From Stutzerimonas stutzeri (GTDB lineage Bacteria; Pseudomonadota; Gammaproteobacteria; Pseudomonadales; Pseudomonadaceae): a DNA stretch of 38,136 nt. Below, one piece after another: positions 14,809-24,494 of the stretch. The DNA is taken from NCBI RefSeq assembly GCF_013522825.1, contig NZ_JAAMQZ010000042.1, positions 1 to 38,136 of the forward strand. Reading direction: 5' to 3'. Under the pieces are notes generated by a model. That model was not told where the DNA came from and did not search any database. It worked only from the letters and a program-made list of their open reading frames with translations. Numbering within the stretch: the first letter of the stretch is position 1; every line of letters begins with the position of its first letter. Position numbers and translations under genes: made by a program.

Positions 14809-17430
14809 TCAGAGCCAGCCCAGCGCCTTGGCCCGCGCCACCGCCTGGGTACGGCGCGCCACGCCCAGCTTGGTGTTGATGCGCCGCGCATGGGTCTTGA
14901 CCGTATGCAGTGAAATGAACAGCTGCTCGGCAATCTCCTGGTTCGAGCAGCCTTGGGCAATAAGCCGCAACACGGCAAGTTCACGATTGCTCAGCATCAC
15001 CTCATCACCGACCGCCAGGGGGTCTTCCGGCTCGCGCTCGAACTGTAGAAGCCGATCACGCAGGCGCTCGCCTTTTCCGGCAGGCAATATCTTGGCGAGC
15101 CACTGCGGCTGGCGATGCTGGAGCTCGTACAGCGGCTTGACCATCTGCTGTTTTGCCGCCTCGCCCAGGGCCTTGCGCAACTCCAGCTCCGCCTCTTCAT
15201 GCCGGCCATCGAGCTGCAGCGCTTCGGCAAGGGTGAAACGACATTCACAGGCAAGGCCCAGCCGCTGCACGCGAAGGTTCTGCTCGATCAGCTCGCGCAA
15301 TGTTTCGATGGCCAGCGAGCAACGACCAGCCAGCATATCGATGATCGCCAGATAGCGCTGCACCCGTGGCAACAGCTCGTAAAAGCCTGAAGGCGCGAGG
15401 TAGGCATGGCCCTCGTAGAGTTCCAGCACCTGGTTCAGCACGCTACGGGCCTTTCTCAACTGCCCCTGATGCAGCCATGTCAGCCCGGTGATCAACAGGA
15501 GAATGCCGCGAAAGCGGGCTTCCGGTACGTGCCGCCATTGCGTCAGCCGTTCCGCCTCGCGCAGCCAATGGTAGGCGCTGGGAAATTCCTGATTGCGCGC
15601 AGCCAGCTCGGCCAACCCTGCATAGCCGAAGAACACGTAGGAATCGCCGCAGGTTTCGGTCTCGATCCGTCCTTGCTGGAAAGCTTCCCGAGCCGGCTCA
15701 TCCAGCCCCTGATAGGCCAGCAGATGCCCTTGCAGCAACTTCAGGCGGCCAATGATCGGGCTGTGTCCGACACTGTCACGCAGCACCATCAGTGACTCAT
15801 CGAGCACACCTACGGCGCGCTCGAACTCACCGGTCAGCTCCAGCAACTGAATGCGATCAACGCTGAGCATCATCTCGTACAGCACACTTCCCTTGAGCCG
15901 CGCGAGTTTCACGCCCTCGCTGTTGTACTGCTGCGCCAGCTCGAGCTGGCCTTCGGCCATCGCCTGCTGGCACAGCACCTGATAGCACAGCACACGTTGC
16001 GCCCAGGCATGATCCGACAGGACCTCCAGCGCCTGCAGACAATAACCCCGAGCTTGGGGCTCACCCCGCAGGCGCGCCAGGAAGCCGCGTAGCGCCTGCC
16101 ACTGCGCCAGCAACTGGGCCTGGCGCCGGGCGTCAGGCTGCGGGAAGAACTTGGCCAGATCGGCCAGACAATCGTCCACTTCGTCGAGCCGAGCCGAAAT
16201 GAGCAAGGCCCATCCCTGCAGCACGATCAGCCGTGTGGTGCTGGCGAACAGGTCCTGCGGCAACTCGCTGCGCCACTTCAAAAAGTGCGAAACGTTGTCG
16301 CCGATGAGCAGTTGCTCCTGCCCGTAGCGCTGCAGAAAATTGGCAGCCACCTCCGGCTGTCCGGCCCACAGGGCATGCTCGACCGCTTCGCGCATCTCTC
16401 CACGGTTGGCAAACCACTGGCAGGCGCGCAGATGGGTCTGGGTGGGCGATAGCGACTCCGGCATGCGCTGCAGTATCAGCGCCAACGGACGCCACAGACG
16501 AAACCATTCACCACAGTTGTCGATCTGGCGAATGAACAGCTGAAAGGTTTTCAACACATCGAGAATGTTGCTGCCGGCCCCGTCAAGCACATGCTCGCAC
16601 AGCTGCGGGGAAAAACGCGGCAGGCGTGCCAGCGCATACAGTGCCCGACAGATCTCCTCGCTCTGCCCCTCCAGTACTTCACGCTGTACGTAATCCCTGA
16701 GCAATGGCGTTCCGGCCAGCAGGCGCTCGCGCACTGCCTGCTCGTCGGCATTGAACAGCAGCAGGCTGACCCCCGCCAACCAGCCTTCACTACCTGCCAG
16801 CAATTGCTTGAAGGTATCTTCGGTAAGATCCAGACGATGCGCCTTGAGTATCTGCCTCAGTTCGCTGGCGGTCAGCGCCAGCGCTTCGCCCTGCAATTCG
16901 AAGAGATCACCTTGGAGCAACAGCCGAGGCAATTTCCATGCAGGCTGACGACGACTGCTGACCCACCAGCTGACGGATTCGGGTCCTTGTTCGAGCAACA
17001 TGTCAAGACAGGCATCGAACGCCGGCGCCACTTGCCTCGGATAGTCATCGAGCATGATCCACAACGGTTGCCGAGACGCACTCAACAGGCTGACCAGGTC
17101 TTGCTGGATATCCACTGTCGGCGTTGGCGAGCCGCCCAGGTACCGGCTGAGCTGCGAATACAGCGCCTCGGCGGAAAAAGGTCGGCCACCCAGGTCGAGC
17201 CAGATCAGATGCGTATCGGCGGGCACCCGGCGAGCACATTCGCTCAACAGCACACTTTTGCCAAACCCCGCTGGCGCGCAGATCAGACGCAGTCGGCAAC
17301 GGGCTTCCAGCAGGACGCCCATCAGGCGGGGCCTGGGAATATGCGCTGGTGGCAGGCGTGGAATGGTCGCGACCTGAACCTGCGCGGCGGCTTCCGTGCT
17401 GATCGCACCGGGATTGAAGCGGACGGACAT
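14809..17430 (-). CDS. MalT-like LuxR-family transcriptional regulator
   Basis: The 873-residue protein has the architecture of large ATP-binding LuxR regulators. An N-terminal ATPase carries the Walker A-like CAPAGFGKSV at 51-60. A long helical, TPR-like sensor region follows. The C-terminus is a LuxR helix-turn-helix (LSNRELAVLRLIAQG ... NQEIAEQLFISLHTVKTHARRI) at about 806-870. MalT-type proteins activate transcription when bound to an inducer and ATP. I use ATG 17428-17430, with GAGAG upstream, and not the longer frame to 17484. It lies downstream of the DUF1302 and DUF1329 genes on the same strand, separated from them by a terminator, and is the likely regulator of that pair. Confidence 0.9.
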   Translation of the reverse strand: MSVRFNPGAISTEAAAQVQVATIPRLPPAHIPRPRLMGVLLEARCRLRLICAPAGFGKSVLLSECARRVPADTHLIWLDLGGRPFSAEALYSQLSRYLGGSPTPTVDIQQDLVSLLSASRQPLWIMLDDYPRQVAPAFDACLDMLLEQGPESVSWWVSSRRQPAWKLPRLLLQGDLFELQGEALALTASELRQILKAHRLDLTEDTFKQLLAGSEGWLAGVSLLLFNADEQAVRERLLAGTPLLRDYVQREVLEGQSEEICRALYALARLPRFSPQLCEHVLDGAGSNILDVLKTFQLFIRQIDNCGEWFRLWRPLALILQRMPESLSPTQTHLRACQWFANRGEMREAVEHALWAGQPEVAANFLQRYGQEQLLIGDNVSHFLKWRSELPQDLFASTTRLIVLQGWALLISARLDEVDDCLADLAKFFPQPDARRQAQLLAQWQALRGFLARLRGEPQARGYCLQALEVLSDHAWAQRVLCYQVLCQQAMAEGQLELAQQYNSEGVKLARLKGSVLYEMMLSVDRIQLLELTGEFERAVGVLDESLMVLRDSVGHSPIIGRLKLLQGHLLAYQGLDEPAREAFQQGRIETETCGDSYVFFGYAGLAELAARNQEFPSAYHWLREAERLTQWRHVPEARFRGILLLITGLTWLHQGQLRKARSVLNQVLELYEGHAYLAPSGFYELLPRVQRYLAIIDMLAGRCSLAIETLRELIEQNLRVQRLGLACECRFTLAEALQLDGRHEEAELELRKALGEAAKQQMVKPLYELQHRQPQWLAKILPAGKGERLRDRLLQFEREPEDPLAVGDEVMLSNRELAVLRLIAQGCSNQEIAEQLFISLHTVKTHARRINTKLGVARRTQAVARAKALGWL

Positions 17431-17618
17431 GGTGAGGCTCTCTTGTTCTATCGATCCATGAGAAAGCAGTGAGCGCAGCCGCATTGGCTCCCATTGGAGC
17501 CTGCCGCCGCGCTTTTGCGCTCACAACGCTGCACGATTCCGAACCTTTTGTCGACTCACAGAGGTGGCGCGAGACCATCCGCCCTGCTTAACGGCCAAAA
17601 AACATCATCTTTCGTTGC

Positions 17619-17651
17619 GAAAATAAAAAAGGCGGCCATTTTGGCCGCCTT
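17619..17651 (-). terminator. Rho-independent terminator after the DUF1329 gene
   Basis: A perfect 10-bp stem (AAGGCGGCCA 17629-17638 with TGGCCGCCTT 17642-17651) has a 3-nt loop. On the minus strand it is followed by TTTTTTATTTTC. It lies 24 nt after the DUF1329 stop, and 188 bp separate it from the regulator start. Confidence 0.93.
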
Positions 17652-17674
17652 CGTTCAACGCAGGATGTTCTCGA

Positions 17675-19036
17675 TCAACGCACCCCCGCATTACGCAGCG
17701 CAGCGGGTGTGAAGTCCCGTGCCGAGGCGCGATGGCCGTAGGCATGGGGCTTCTCTTCGTTGCTCATGCCGATGGCGATATAGCGACCGGAAATGATGTC
17801 GTACAACGCTTCGAGGGCGTATGCCTGCGCCTTGTGCTGGTAGTACTGCAGCATGTGGGCCTCGCCTACACGCCACAGCTGGCCGCGTCCGTCATACAGT
17901 TCCGACTGGACGATGCTCCAGCTGTCTTCATCGATGAAGAAGCGACGCTTGCCGTAGATATTACGCTCGCCACTCTTGAGCGTGGCCTCGACTTCCCAGA
18001 CGCGGTGCAACTCATAGCGCGCCAGATCCTGGTTGACGTGACCTGCCTTGATGATGTCGCTGTACTTGATATCGCTGGAAGCGATCTCGTAGCTGTTGTA
18101 CGGGATGTACAGCTCCTTCTTGCCAATGAGCTTCCAGTCGTAGCGATCCGGCGCGCCGCTGAACATATCGAAGTTGTCGGTGGTGCGCATGCCGTCGGAG
18201 GCGGTACCCGGACCATCGTAGGCGACCTGCGGAGCGCGGCGGACGCGGCGCTGCCCGGCGTTGTAGATCCACGCCTGGCGCGGCTCCTTCACCTGATCCA
18301 GCGAGTCATGCACCAGCAGGACGTTACCGGCCAGACGCGACGGAGCGGTCACGCGCTGCTTGAAGAACAGCAAGGCGTTCTTGGCGCGCTCGGGATCCAG
18401 ATCGCTCATCTCCGACGGGAAAGCCACCTCATCCTCGAAATGCACCATCGTGTAGCTGCCATTGGTCTGCGGAGTGGCCTGCGCGATGTTGCGACGGACG
18501 TTTCCGCCACGGTAACGGGTGATGTGGTTCCACATCACCTCAAGACCGTCCTTGGGAATCGGGAAGGCGTAGTAACGGCTGTCGGTGAAATTGCTCACCC
18601 CATTGCCGCCCTCGACCAACTCGGTATTGGCCGCGCTCTTCTTGGCTGCCTCGTAAATCGCGTCAGGCACCGCCGAGGTCCGGTGGGTCGGGAAGACGCG
18701 GATCCTGTAGGTATCCGGATAGCGCTGGAACATCGCCATCTGGCCTGCAGTGAGGTTGGCCTTGTACTGCTCGGCGTTCTGCGCGGTGATGACGAACTTC
18801 GGCTGCTCGTCCTTGAACGGGTTGGTCAGGTGGCCGTTCTTGAGCGGTGCGGCATCGGTTTTCAGACCGCCGGTCCACTCCGGGATGCTGCCATCGGCGT
18901 TACCGGCTCTCTCGGCGCCCAGCGGAGTCAGCGTCGTGCCCAGCTTGGCGACTTCCTCCGGTGAAACGGCAGCCATCACGCTGCTTGCAAGCAGCGAGAA
19001 GGCCAGGACGCTGAACAGTTTTCTTGTTGTTTTCAT
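17675..19036 (-). CDS. DUF1329 protein, periplasmic lipoprotein-sorting-like
   Basis: The 453-residue protein has a cleavable signal peptide (residues 1-22, ending VMAA) and the DUF1329 pattern. This includes EEVAKLGTTLTPLGAERAGN and IPEWTGG at the start, then AWIYNAGQRRVRRAP near residue 250, and IYGKRRFFIDEDSW near 360. The family is annotated as outer-membrane lipoprotein-sorting-like and nearly always sits beside a DUF1302 gene. The pair often accompanies an RND/MMPL exporter and a YCF48-like protein, suggesting movement of hydrophobic molecules across the envelope. Those two partners are missing here. Ribosome-binding sequences GAGGAA and GGAAAT precede the ATG. Confidence 0.9.
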   Translation of the reverse strand: MKTTRKLFSVLAFSLLASSVMAAVSPEEVAKLGTTLTPLGAERAGNADGSIPEWTGGLKTDAAPLKNGHLTNPFKDEQPKFVITAQNAEQYKANLTAGQMAMFQRYPDTYRIRVFPTHRTSAVPDAIYEAAKKSAANTELVEGGNGVSNFTDSRYYAFPIPKDGLEVMWNHITRYRGGNVRRNIAQATPQTNGSYTMVHFEDEVAFPSEMSDLDPERAKNALLFFKQRVTAPSRLAGNVLLVHDSLDQVKEPRQAWIYNAGQRRVRRAPQVAYDGPGTASDGMRTTDNFDMFSGAPDRYDWKLIGKKELYIPYNSYEIASSDIKYSDIIKAGHVNQDLARYELHRVWEVEATLKSGERNIYGKRRFFIDEDSWSIVQSELYDGRGQLWRVGEAHMLQYYQHKAQAYALEALYDIISGRYIAIGMSNEEKPHAYGHRASARDFTPAALRNAGVR

Positions 19037-19135
19037 AAATTTCCAGTTCCTCTAGATCTTGTTTGGCCGCAGCCTTGCTTGTACCTGATCTGCCGAGCGC
19101 CGTCAGGGCGCCTCGGCAGGGCTAGCAAAGGCTCC

Positions 19136-21103
19136 TTAGAAGTTCACGCCTACGCTGAAGGCGAGGAAGTCACGGTCAACCAGCGTGTTGTAATCCCCGC
19201 CGAAGAAGTCGGTGTAGGACAGGCTGGCGGTGTAGGTGTTCTGGTAGACGGCATCCAGCCCGATGCTGACCGCCTTGGCACCTTCGTTGAACAGGCCGTT
19301 GGGGCCGTAGCCATCGACGTCATGAGAGAAGGAGATATTCGGCGTCAGGTTCACGCCGGCGAATACGTTGTTGTAGTCAGCCAGTGCGCGCAGGCGATAG
19401 CCCCAGGAGTTGGCAGTGGTGAAACCATGGTCGCCATAACGTGCCAGCGAGGTTTCATTCGGGTCCACGGCACTTCCAGTAATGCCGTAAATCGGATCGC
19501 GTCCATAACGGTTTTTGCTCTTGCTCTCCAGACCGCCGACATGGGCAAAACCAACCTCACCGACCAGCGTCAGGCGCGAAGCCCCCAGAACCTGATCGAA
19601 GAAGTGGGTGAAGGTGGTCTGAATCTGAGTGACTTCCTTACGGTCATAACCGCTCTGTATGGCGCCCGGTGCCGACCCTCCCGTCACCACATTGGCCAGA
19701 GCCAGGGTCATCTGCTGGGTATTGATCTGTACCGGAGCGTTCGGCCTGTAGCTGAGCTCGCCCTGCCACGCAGTGCCGGTAGGCAGTACGGTGGAGAAAC
19801 TCAGACCATACAGGCGGATGTCCTCAGGATAGTCCATGAAGTAACGACCGTTGCCGACCGCCACGGCTGCAGCAGCCAGGGTTTGGGCTTGCGCACCCAA
19901 TGCGGCGTTGTAGCCCGCTCCCCCCGGATTGCCAGTACCCCCTGCCCCCCAATAGGCGCCCGTACCCAACCAGCCAGCCGGCCCACCGAAAAGGCTCGCG
20001 CCAAGAGTGTTATAGATGCTTTGCATGGCACCCGGAATACCCGCCAGTGCCGACGCATCCGCATTCTGCATGCTAAGGAAAGGCGTACGGCTGTGGTAGT
20101 TCATGAAGTAGCCGCCGTACTCGGTATTGTCACCCTGCCAGCGCAGGGCCAAACCCCACTGACCATCGTCGCGCGCCGTGTTGTCCTTGCCGCGACGAAC
20201 CAACATGCCTTCCTGGCTATAGTTCAGACCGACGTCAGACGTACTGACAGGAGCCAGCGTTACAGGCAGCACCGCAGACGCGGCATTCAGCGCATCTACC
20301 CCCCCCAGCAGACTGATCAGCTCGCTGTTGAGAATATGATAATTGTCATTGCAGCCATTGGCCGCTACATCAGCCGAGGAGAAGAACGTGCCGCAGTTAT
20401 CGACGACGGTTTGCTTCCAGCTCAACTGGTAGAAGGTCTCCATGCTCAACCGATCACTCAGGCTTTGAGAGAGGTACAGCATATTGACCGGAATCAGGCC
20501 TTCCTTGATTTCCGCACCAGGGCGGCGGAAAGCGGCGGCATCGACCGGGTTGATCGAATTGATCGAGTTGCCGATAAAGGTGCTCTCGCCCCAGCTCACC
20601 ACCTGCCGACCGACCCGCACGGTGCCCGGCAAATCGCTGATGGAGTAGTTGTGATAAAGGAAGGCATCGAGAATCTCGGCGCCGGAAGCTTTTGCAGCCA
20701 CCTTGCGACCGTCGTCACTGATGTCCTTGTGCAGACGACTTTCATCCTTCAGCTCGAAGTCGTACCAATACTTGCCACGCACAAAGGCACCGCTGTCGCG
20801 GTAACGCAGTTCAAGGTCGTGTACGCCCTTGAAGATCTTCGAGAAGGTTTCGCCTTTCTTGAAATTCAACCGGCCATCATCGCCAGTCTGGGTATAACCA
20901 GTACCTCCATTCGCCTCACCCACCAGGTCCATATCCCGATCAGCCATGGACCAGCTTGCGCCGATGGACATGGACGAGTCGAACTGCCCCTCGATTTCCC
21001 CGATATTGAAATTGACTGCATAAGCCGGTGCAGCAGTACCCAGCGCAACGGCAAGGGCCAGTGTTTTGGGCTGGAAGTATCCTTGCCTTGTTGTTTTTGT
21101 CAT
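19136..21103 (-). CDS. DUF1302 outer-membrane protein
   Basis: The 655-residue protein has a signal peptide ending at AYA (about residue 28), then the DUF1302 start VNFNIGEIEGQFDSSMSIGASW. It shows alternating beta strands throughout and ends in VGVNF with a C-terminal Phe, as outer-membrane barrels do. Family elements include LRYRDSGAFVRGKYWYDFE near 100 and VRVGRQVVSWGESTFIGNSIN near 160-180. A Gly/Ala-rich insert near 350-400 probably forms a long loop. It is followed by the DUF1329 gene after 99 bp, so the two are likely cotranscribed. CAGGAG lies 7 nt before the ATG. Substrate unknown. Confidence 0.9.
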   Translation of the reverse strand: MTKTTRQGYFQPKTLALAVALGTAAPAYAVNFNIGEIEGQFDSSMSIGASWSMADRDMDLVGEANGGTGYTQTGDDGRLNFKKGETFSKIFKGVHDLELRYRDSGAFVRGKYWYDFELKDESRLHKDISDDGRKVAAKASGAEILDAFLYHNYSISDLPGTVRVGRQVVSWGESTFIGNSINSINPVDAAAFRRPGAEIKEGLIPVNMLYLSQSLSDRLSMETFYQLSWKQTVVDNCGTFFSSADVAANGCNDNYHILNSELISLLGGVDALNAASAVLPVTLAPVSTSDVGLNYSQEGMLVRRGKDNTARDDGQWGLALRWQGDNTEYGGYFMNYHSRTPFLSMQNADASALAGIPGAMQSIYNTLGASLFGGPAGWLGTGAYWGAGGTGNPGGAGYNAALGAQAQTLAAAAVAVGNGRYFMDYPEDIRLYGLSFSTVLPTGTAWQGELSYRPNAPVQINTQQMTLALANVVTGGSAPGAIQSGYDRKEVTQIQTTFTHFFDQVLGASRLTLVGEVGFAHVGGLESKSKNRYGRDPIYGITGSAVDPNETSLARYGDHGFTTANSWGYRLRALADYNNVFAGVNLTPNISFSHDVDGYGPNGLFNEGAKAVSIGLDAVYQNTYTASLSYTDFFGGDYNTLVDRDFLAFSVGVNF

Positions 21104-21652
21104 GAGGCGCTCCTGGTTGGTTCAAAGTACGCTCCACCCTAACCACACGCCGGCAGTGGGTTAAGCGCACTAAGGTTTGATTTGCTTTGTAGTCCTTAAG
21201 TATTAACAGCCTTGCCAGCTCTGGGCTTCGGCAGCATTTTGCATGGCATGGCCAGATTCGTTGCCGCCAGGCTATGCAACAGATTAGTCGCCAGCACCGC
21301 CCATGCAAGCCCCGGAATAGAGCTGTTGCGACCCTGTATACAGAAAAACGGAGAATCGCGCCCTCGTCAGCCCTGCCCAAGCGCCCGCGGCGCGTGACGT
21401 CAGCAAGGAGAATCGACCAAGCAATACTTTGGCAGGAGAGCATGAGCGCCGAAACGTTACCGCGGCGCAATGCTTGAGGTGAAAGGAAACAATCGTAGGA
21501 TGGAATCACCGCAGGCGCTTCCGTCGCCAACCGCGAACGGGGCCGGGTGCATGGCCGGCAGATGGCGCCTGCATCGCAGCGTCGGATTACGCCTTTGGCT
21601 AATCCAACCTACTCCATCCCCTAATAGCGGCTCAGCTGCAAGATTTTACTGG
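21104..21652. other. 549-bp gene-free region between hpt and the DUF1302 gene
   Basis: Nothing with coding character is seen. The first 100 bp should hold the DUF1302 promoter; an imperfect dyad (AACCACAC 21142-21149 against AGTGGGTT) lies there and could be an operator. The 10-bp palindrome CTGTATACAG occurs at 21334-21343. The far end (21494-21612) carries dispersed palindromic repeat sequence. No T-tract terminator for hpt is evident. Confidence 0.6.
21581..21612 (-). repeat. Dispersed palindromic repeat, copy 1
   Basis: Read on the minus strand it is GTAGGTTGGATTAGCC, AAAGGCGTAATCCGAC. GGATTAGCC pairs with GGCGTAATCC with one bulged base, so it can fold. Related copies occur at 24391 and 24833, always between genes. 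Confidence 0.8.
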
Positions 21653-22210
21653 TTACAGGCCCTTCACCGCATAGATGCCGGGCGCGTTGCGCCAGTAGCC
21701 CTTGTAGTCCATGCCGTAGCCGAACACGTAGCGATCCGCACAATTCAGCCCCACGTAGTCGGCCTTGAGGTCCGGACGGGCCTTGCGCTGGTGATCCTTG
21801 TCCACCAACACGGCAGTATGGACGGCGGTGGCACCGGCGTGGCGACAGAAGTCGATGATCGCGCTCAGGGTGTGCCCTTCGTCGAGGATGTCATCGATGA
21901 TCAAGACGTCACGGTCGATAAAGGAAATTTCCGGCTTGGCCTTCCAGAACAGGTCGCCGCCACTGGTCTCGTTGCGATAGCGCGTGGCGTGCAGATAGGA
22001 CAGTTCCAGCGGAAAGTTCAGCTTGGTCAGCAGTTTGCCGGAAAAGATCAGGCCGCCGTTCATCACGCAGAACACCACGGGGTTACGCTCGGCCAGATCA
22101 GCATTGATTCTGCCCGCGACGGCCTCGATGGCGGCCTCGACCTCGGCTTCGGCGTGCAGGCAATCAGCTTCAGCCATGACTTGGCGGATATGTGCGAGAT
22201 CGACGGACAC
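21653..22210 (-). CDS. hpt: Hypoxanthine-guanine phosphoribosyltransferase
   Basis: The 185-residue enzyme joins PRPP to hypoxanthine or guanine in purine salvage. The PRPP-binding motif VLIIDDILDEGHTL lies near residues 99-112, and the YLHATRYRN and CVMNGGLIF segments are typical. The start is GTG 22208-22210, giving (V/M)SVDLAHIRQVMAEAD, which matches Pseudomonas Hpt. GGAG stands 9-10 nt upstream. A longer frame to 22318 is open but unlike the family. It is divergent from upp across 173 bp. Confidence 0.94.
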   Translation of the reverse strand: MSVDLAHIRQVMAEADCLHAEAEVEAAIEAVAGRINADLAERNPVVFCVMNGGLIFSGKLLTKLNFPLELSYLHATRYRNETSGGDLFWKAKPEISFIDRDVLIIDDILDEGHTLSAIIDFCRHAGATAVHTAVLVDKDHQRKARPDLKADYVGLNCADRYVFGYGMDYKGYWRNAPGIYAVKGL

Positions 22211-22383
22211 TGGTGATGCTCCAGAACAGTAATGGGCGGACACAGCCCGGTCGGCTGCACTTTCAAGGGGCGCGACGATACCGATGCCAATGCAGGCAGA
22301 GCAAGTGCCGTTCGACACATAAATAGCCGCTATCCCTGCGATGCATTAATCTACGCCGGTTTATTCGCCTGCCGGAGTCAGCC

Positions 22384-23022
22384 ATGTCCATTAGAGAAAT
22401 TCGCCACCCGCTTATTCGCCACAAACTTGGGCTGATGCGCCGAGCCGATATCAGCACCAAGAACTTCCGCGAACTGGCACAGGAGGTTGGATCGATCCTG
22501 ACGTACGAGGCAACCCGCGATCTGCCACTGGAAAACTACAGCATCGATGGCTGGTGCGGCCCGGTTCAGGTAGAGAAGATTTCCGGCAAGAAGATCACGG
22601 TAGTGCCTATTCTGCGCGCCGGTATCGGTATGCTCGACGGCGTGCTCAGCCTGATTCCCGGCGCGAAGGTCAGCGCTGTCGGCATCGCACGCAACGAAGA
22701 AACCCTGCAGGCACATACTTATCTTGAGCGACTGGTAGATAATCTCGACCAGCGCCTGGCGATGATCATCGACCCGATGCTGGCCACCGGCGGTTCCATG
22801 GTCGCGACCATCGACATGCTGAAGAAAGCCGGCTGCAAGGAAATCCGCGCACTGGTGCTGGTCGCCGCACCAGAAGGCATCAAGGCTGTGGAGCAGGCTC
22901 ATCCGGACGTTCTCATCTATACCGCCTCGATAGATGAACGGCTGGACGAAAACGGTTATATCGTGCCCGGCCTGGGTGATGCTGGCGATAAGCTTTTTGG
23001 CACCAAGCAGAAGGACGTCTGA
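22384..23022 (+). CDS. upp: Uracil phosphoribosyltransferase
   Basis: The 212-residue enzyme converts uracil and PRPP to UMP. The PRPP loop IDPMLATGGSM is at about residues 130-140, and the uracil-binding C-terminus IVPGLGDAGDKLFGT is intact. CCGGAG precedes the ATG by 6 nt. The uraA permease begins 2 bp after its stop, giving a two-gene pyrimidine-salvage operon; the permease brings in the substrate of this enzyme. Confidence 0.97.
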   Translation: MSIREIRHPLIRHKLGLMRRADISTKNFRELAQEVGSILTYEATRDLPLENYSIDGWCGPVQVEKISGKKITVVPILRAGIGMLDGVLSLIPGAKVSAVGIARNEETLQAHTYLERLVDNLDQRLAMIIDPMLATGGSMVATIDMLKKAGCKEIRALVLVAAPEGIKAVEQAHPDVLIYTASIDERLDENGYIVPGLGDAGDKLFGTKQKDV

Positions 23023-23024
23023 GC

Positions 23025-24287
23025 ATGTCGCAAGCCATGGAAGAGCCCATCGGTCGGCAGGTGCTGGCCGGCGCGCAGATGCTGTTTGTCGCCTTCGGCG
23101 CGCTCGTACTGATGCCACTGATCACCGGGATGGATCCCAACGTGGCGCTGTTTACCGCCGGGATCGGCACGCTGCTGTTTCAGCTCGTCACCAAGCGCCA
23201 GGTGCCGGTTTTCCTGGCATCGAGTTTCGCCTTTATCGCACCGATCATCGCTGCCAAGGCCGATTTCGGCCTGCCCGCCGTGCTCGGCGGGGTGGTCGCG
23301 GCCGGCATCGTCTATATCTTTCTCGGCTTCGCGGTGCAGCTCAAGGGTCCCGGTTTCATTGACCGCCTGTTGCCGCCGGTAGTCATCGCGCCGGTCATCA
23401 TCTCCATTGGCCTGGCCCTTTCTCCGGTTGCGGTGAATATGGCGATGGGCAAGGCCGGCGATGGCAGCGCACAGCTGATACCTTACGAAACAGCCATGCT
23501 GATCTCGATGCCAGCGCTGCTGACCACCCTGCTGGTCGCCGTGCTGGGACGCGGGCTGTTTCGCCTGGTGCCAATCCTGGCGGGCGTCGCGGTGGGCTAC
23601 AGCCTTTGCTTCGCGTTCGACGTGGTCGATACCAGCGGCATCGCCGCAGCGCCCTGGCTGGCACTGCCAAACTTCGTCGCTCCGGAGTTTCACTGGGGGG
23701 CGATCCTGTTCATGGTCCCGGTGGCGCTGGCGCCCGCTATCGAACACATCGGTGGCGTGGTGGCGATTGGCGGCGTGACGGGCAAGAACTTCATCAAGAA
23801 GCCGGGCCTGCACCGCACGCTGCTGGGCGATGGCCTGGCGACGTCAGCGGCGGGTCTGTTCGGCGGCCCGCCCAATACCACCTATGCGGAAGTCACTGGC
23901 GCGGTGATGCTGACGAAAAACTACAACCCGAAGGTCATGACCTGGGCTGCCGTTTTCGCCATCGTGCTGGCCTTTATCGGCAAGTTCGGCGCGGCACTGC
24001 TGAGCATTCCGGTACCGGTGATGGGCGGCATCCTCTGCCTGCTGTTCGGCTCGATTGCGGTGGTCGGCCTGAGCACCCTGATCCGTCATCAGGTGGACCT
24101 GTCCGAAGCGCGCAATCTCATCATCGTGTCGGTGACGCTGGTATTCGGCATCGGCGGCATGGTGATCGGTTATGGCGAGTTCGCCCTTTCCGGCATCTCG
24201 CTGTGCGCCATCATCGCGCTGGTGCTCAACCTGCTGCTGCCAGGCGGCGAAGGCTGGAAGAACAAGCAGCTCGAAGAGAACAGTTGA
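23025..24287 (+). CDS. uraA: Uracil permease, nucleobase:cation symporter-2
   Basis: The 420-residue inner-membrane transporter has about 14 hydrophobic segments. NCS2 signatures include FLASSFAFIAPI near 64-75, IGGVVAIGGVTGKNF near 242-256, and GGPPNTTYAEVTGAV near 281-295. It takes up uracil with protons and works with the adjacent upp product. It starts 2 bp after upp with no separate promoter visible. A hairpin terminator follows. Confidence 0.95.
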   Translation: MSQAMEEPIGRQVLAGAQMLFVAFGALVLMPLITGMDPNVALFTAGIGTLLFQLVTKRQVPVFLASSFAFIAPIIAAKADFGLPAVLGGVVAAGIVYIFLGFAVQLKGPGFIDRLLPPVVIAPVIISIGLALSPVAVNMAMGKAGDGSAQLIPYETAMLISMPALLTTLLVAVLGRGLFRLVPILAGVAVGYSLCFAFDVVDTSGIAAAPWLALPNFVAPEFHWGAILFMVPVALAPAIEHIGGVVAIGGVTGKNFIKKPGLHRTLLGDGLATSAAGLFGGPPNTTYAEVTGAVMLTKNYNPKVMTWAAVFAIVLAFIGKFGAALLSIPVPVMGGILCLLFGSIAVVGLSTLIRHQVDLSEARNLIIVSVTLVFGIGGMVIGYGEFALSGISLCAIIALVLNLLLPGGEGWKNKQLEENS

Positions 24288-24289
24288 GT

Positions 24290-24329
24290 GCGCAGGGCCT
24301 TTGCTTTATGGCCCCGCGCGGAGGTTTTC
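24290..24329 (+). terminator. Probable terminator of upp-uraA
   Basis: GCGCAGGGCC (24290-24299) pairs with GGCCCCGCGC (24310-24319) with one mismatch and a 10-nt loop. A short GGTTTTCC follows. The T-tract is brief, so termination may be partial. Confidence 0.6.
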
Positions 24330-24349
24330 CTGCTTACTTGACACGCAAC

Positions 24350-24443
24350 CGTCCTTCGGCCAACCCAACCTACGGCTCGCGGACAAGACCGTAGCCTGGA
24401 TTAGCCGAAGGCGTAATCCGGGTCTCCGAAGGCGTAACCGACG
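24350..24443. repeat. Dispersed palindromic repeats, copy 2 and a partial inverted copy
   Basis: 24391-24420 reads GTAGCCTGGATTAGCC, GAAGGCGTAATCCG, and is followed by a second GAAGGCGTAACCGAC tail. A partial copy in the other orientation (TTCGGCCAACCCAACCTACGG) lies at 24355-24375. These make up most of the uraA to YkgJ-gene spacer. Nothing else is seen in 24330-24494. Confidence 0.75.
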
Positions 24444-24494
24444 GCTCTGCTGCATTCACGGCTCAATCCGCTCCCACAGGTTTACACTGGCCGC

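Noticed and set aside
19079..21142. A 687-codon plus-strand open frame over the DUF1302 gene
   Set aside because: The minus strand encodes a full barrel protein with signal peptide and terminal Phe; the plus frame is a codon-bias shadow.
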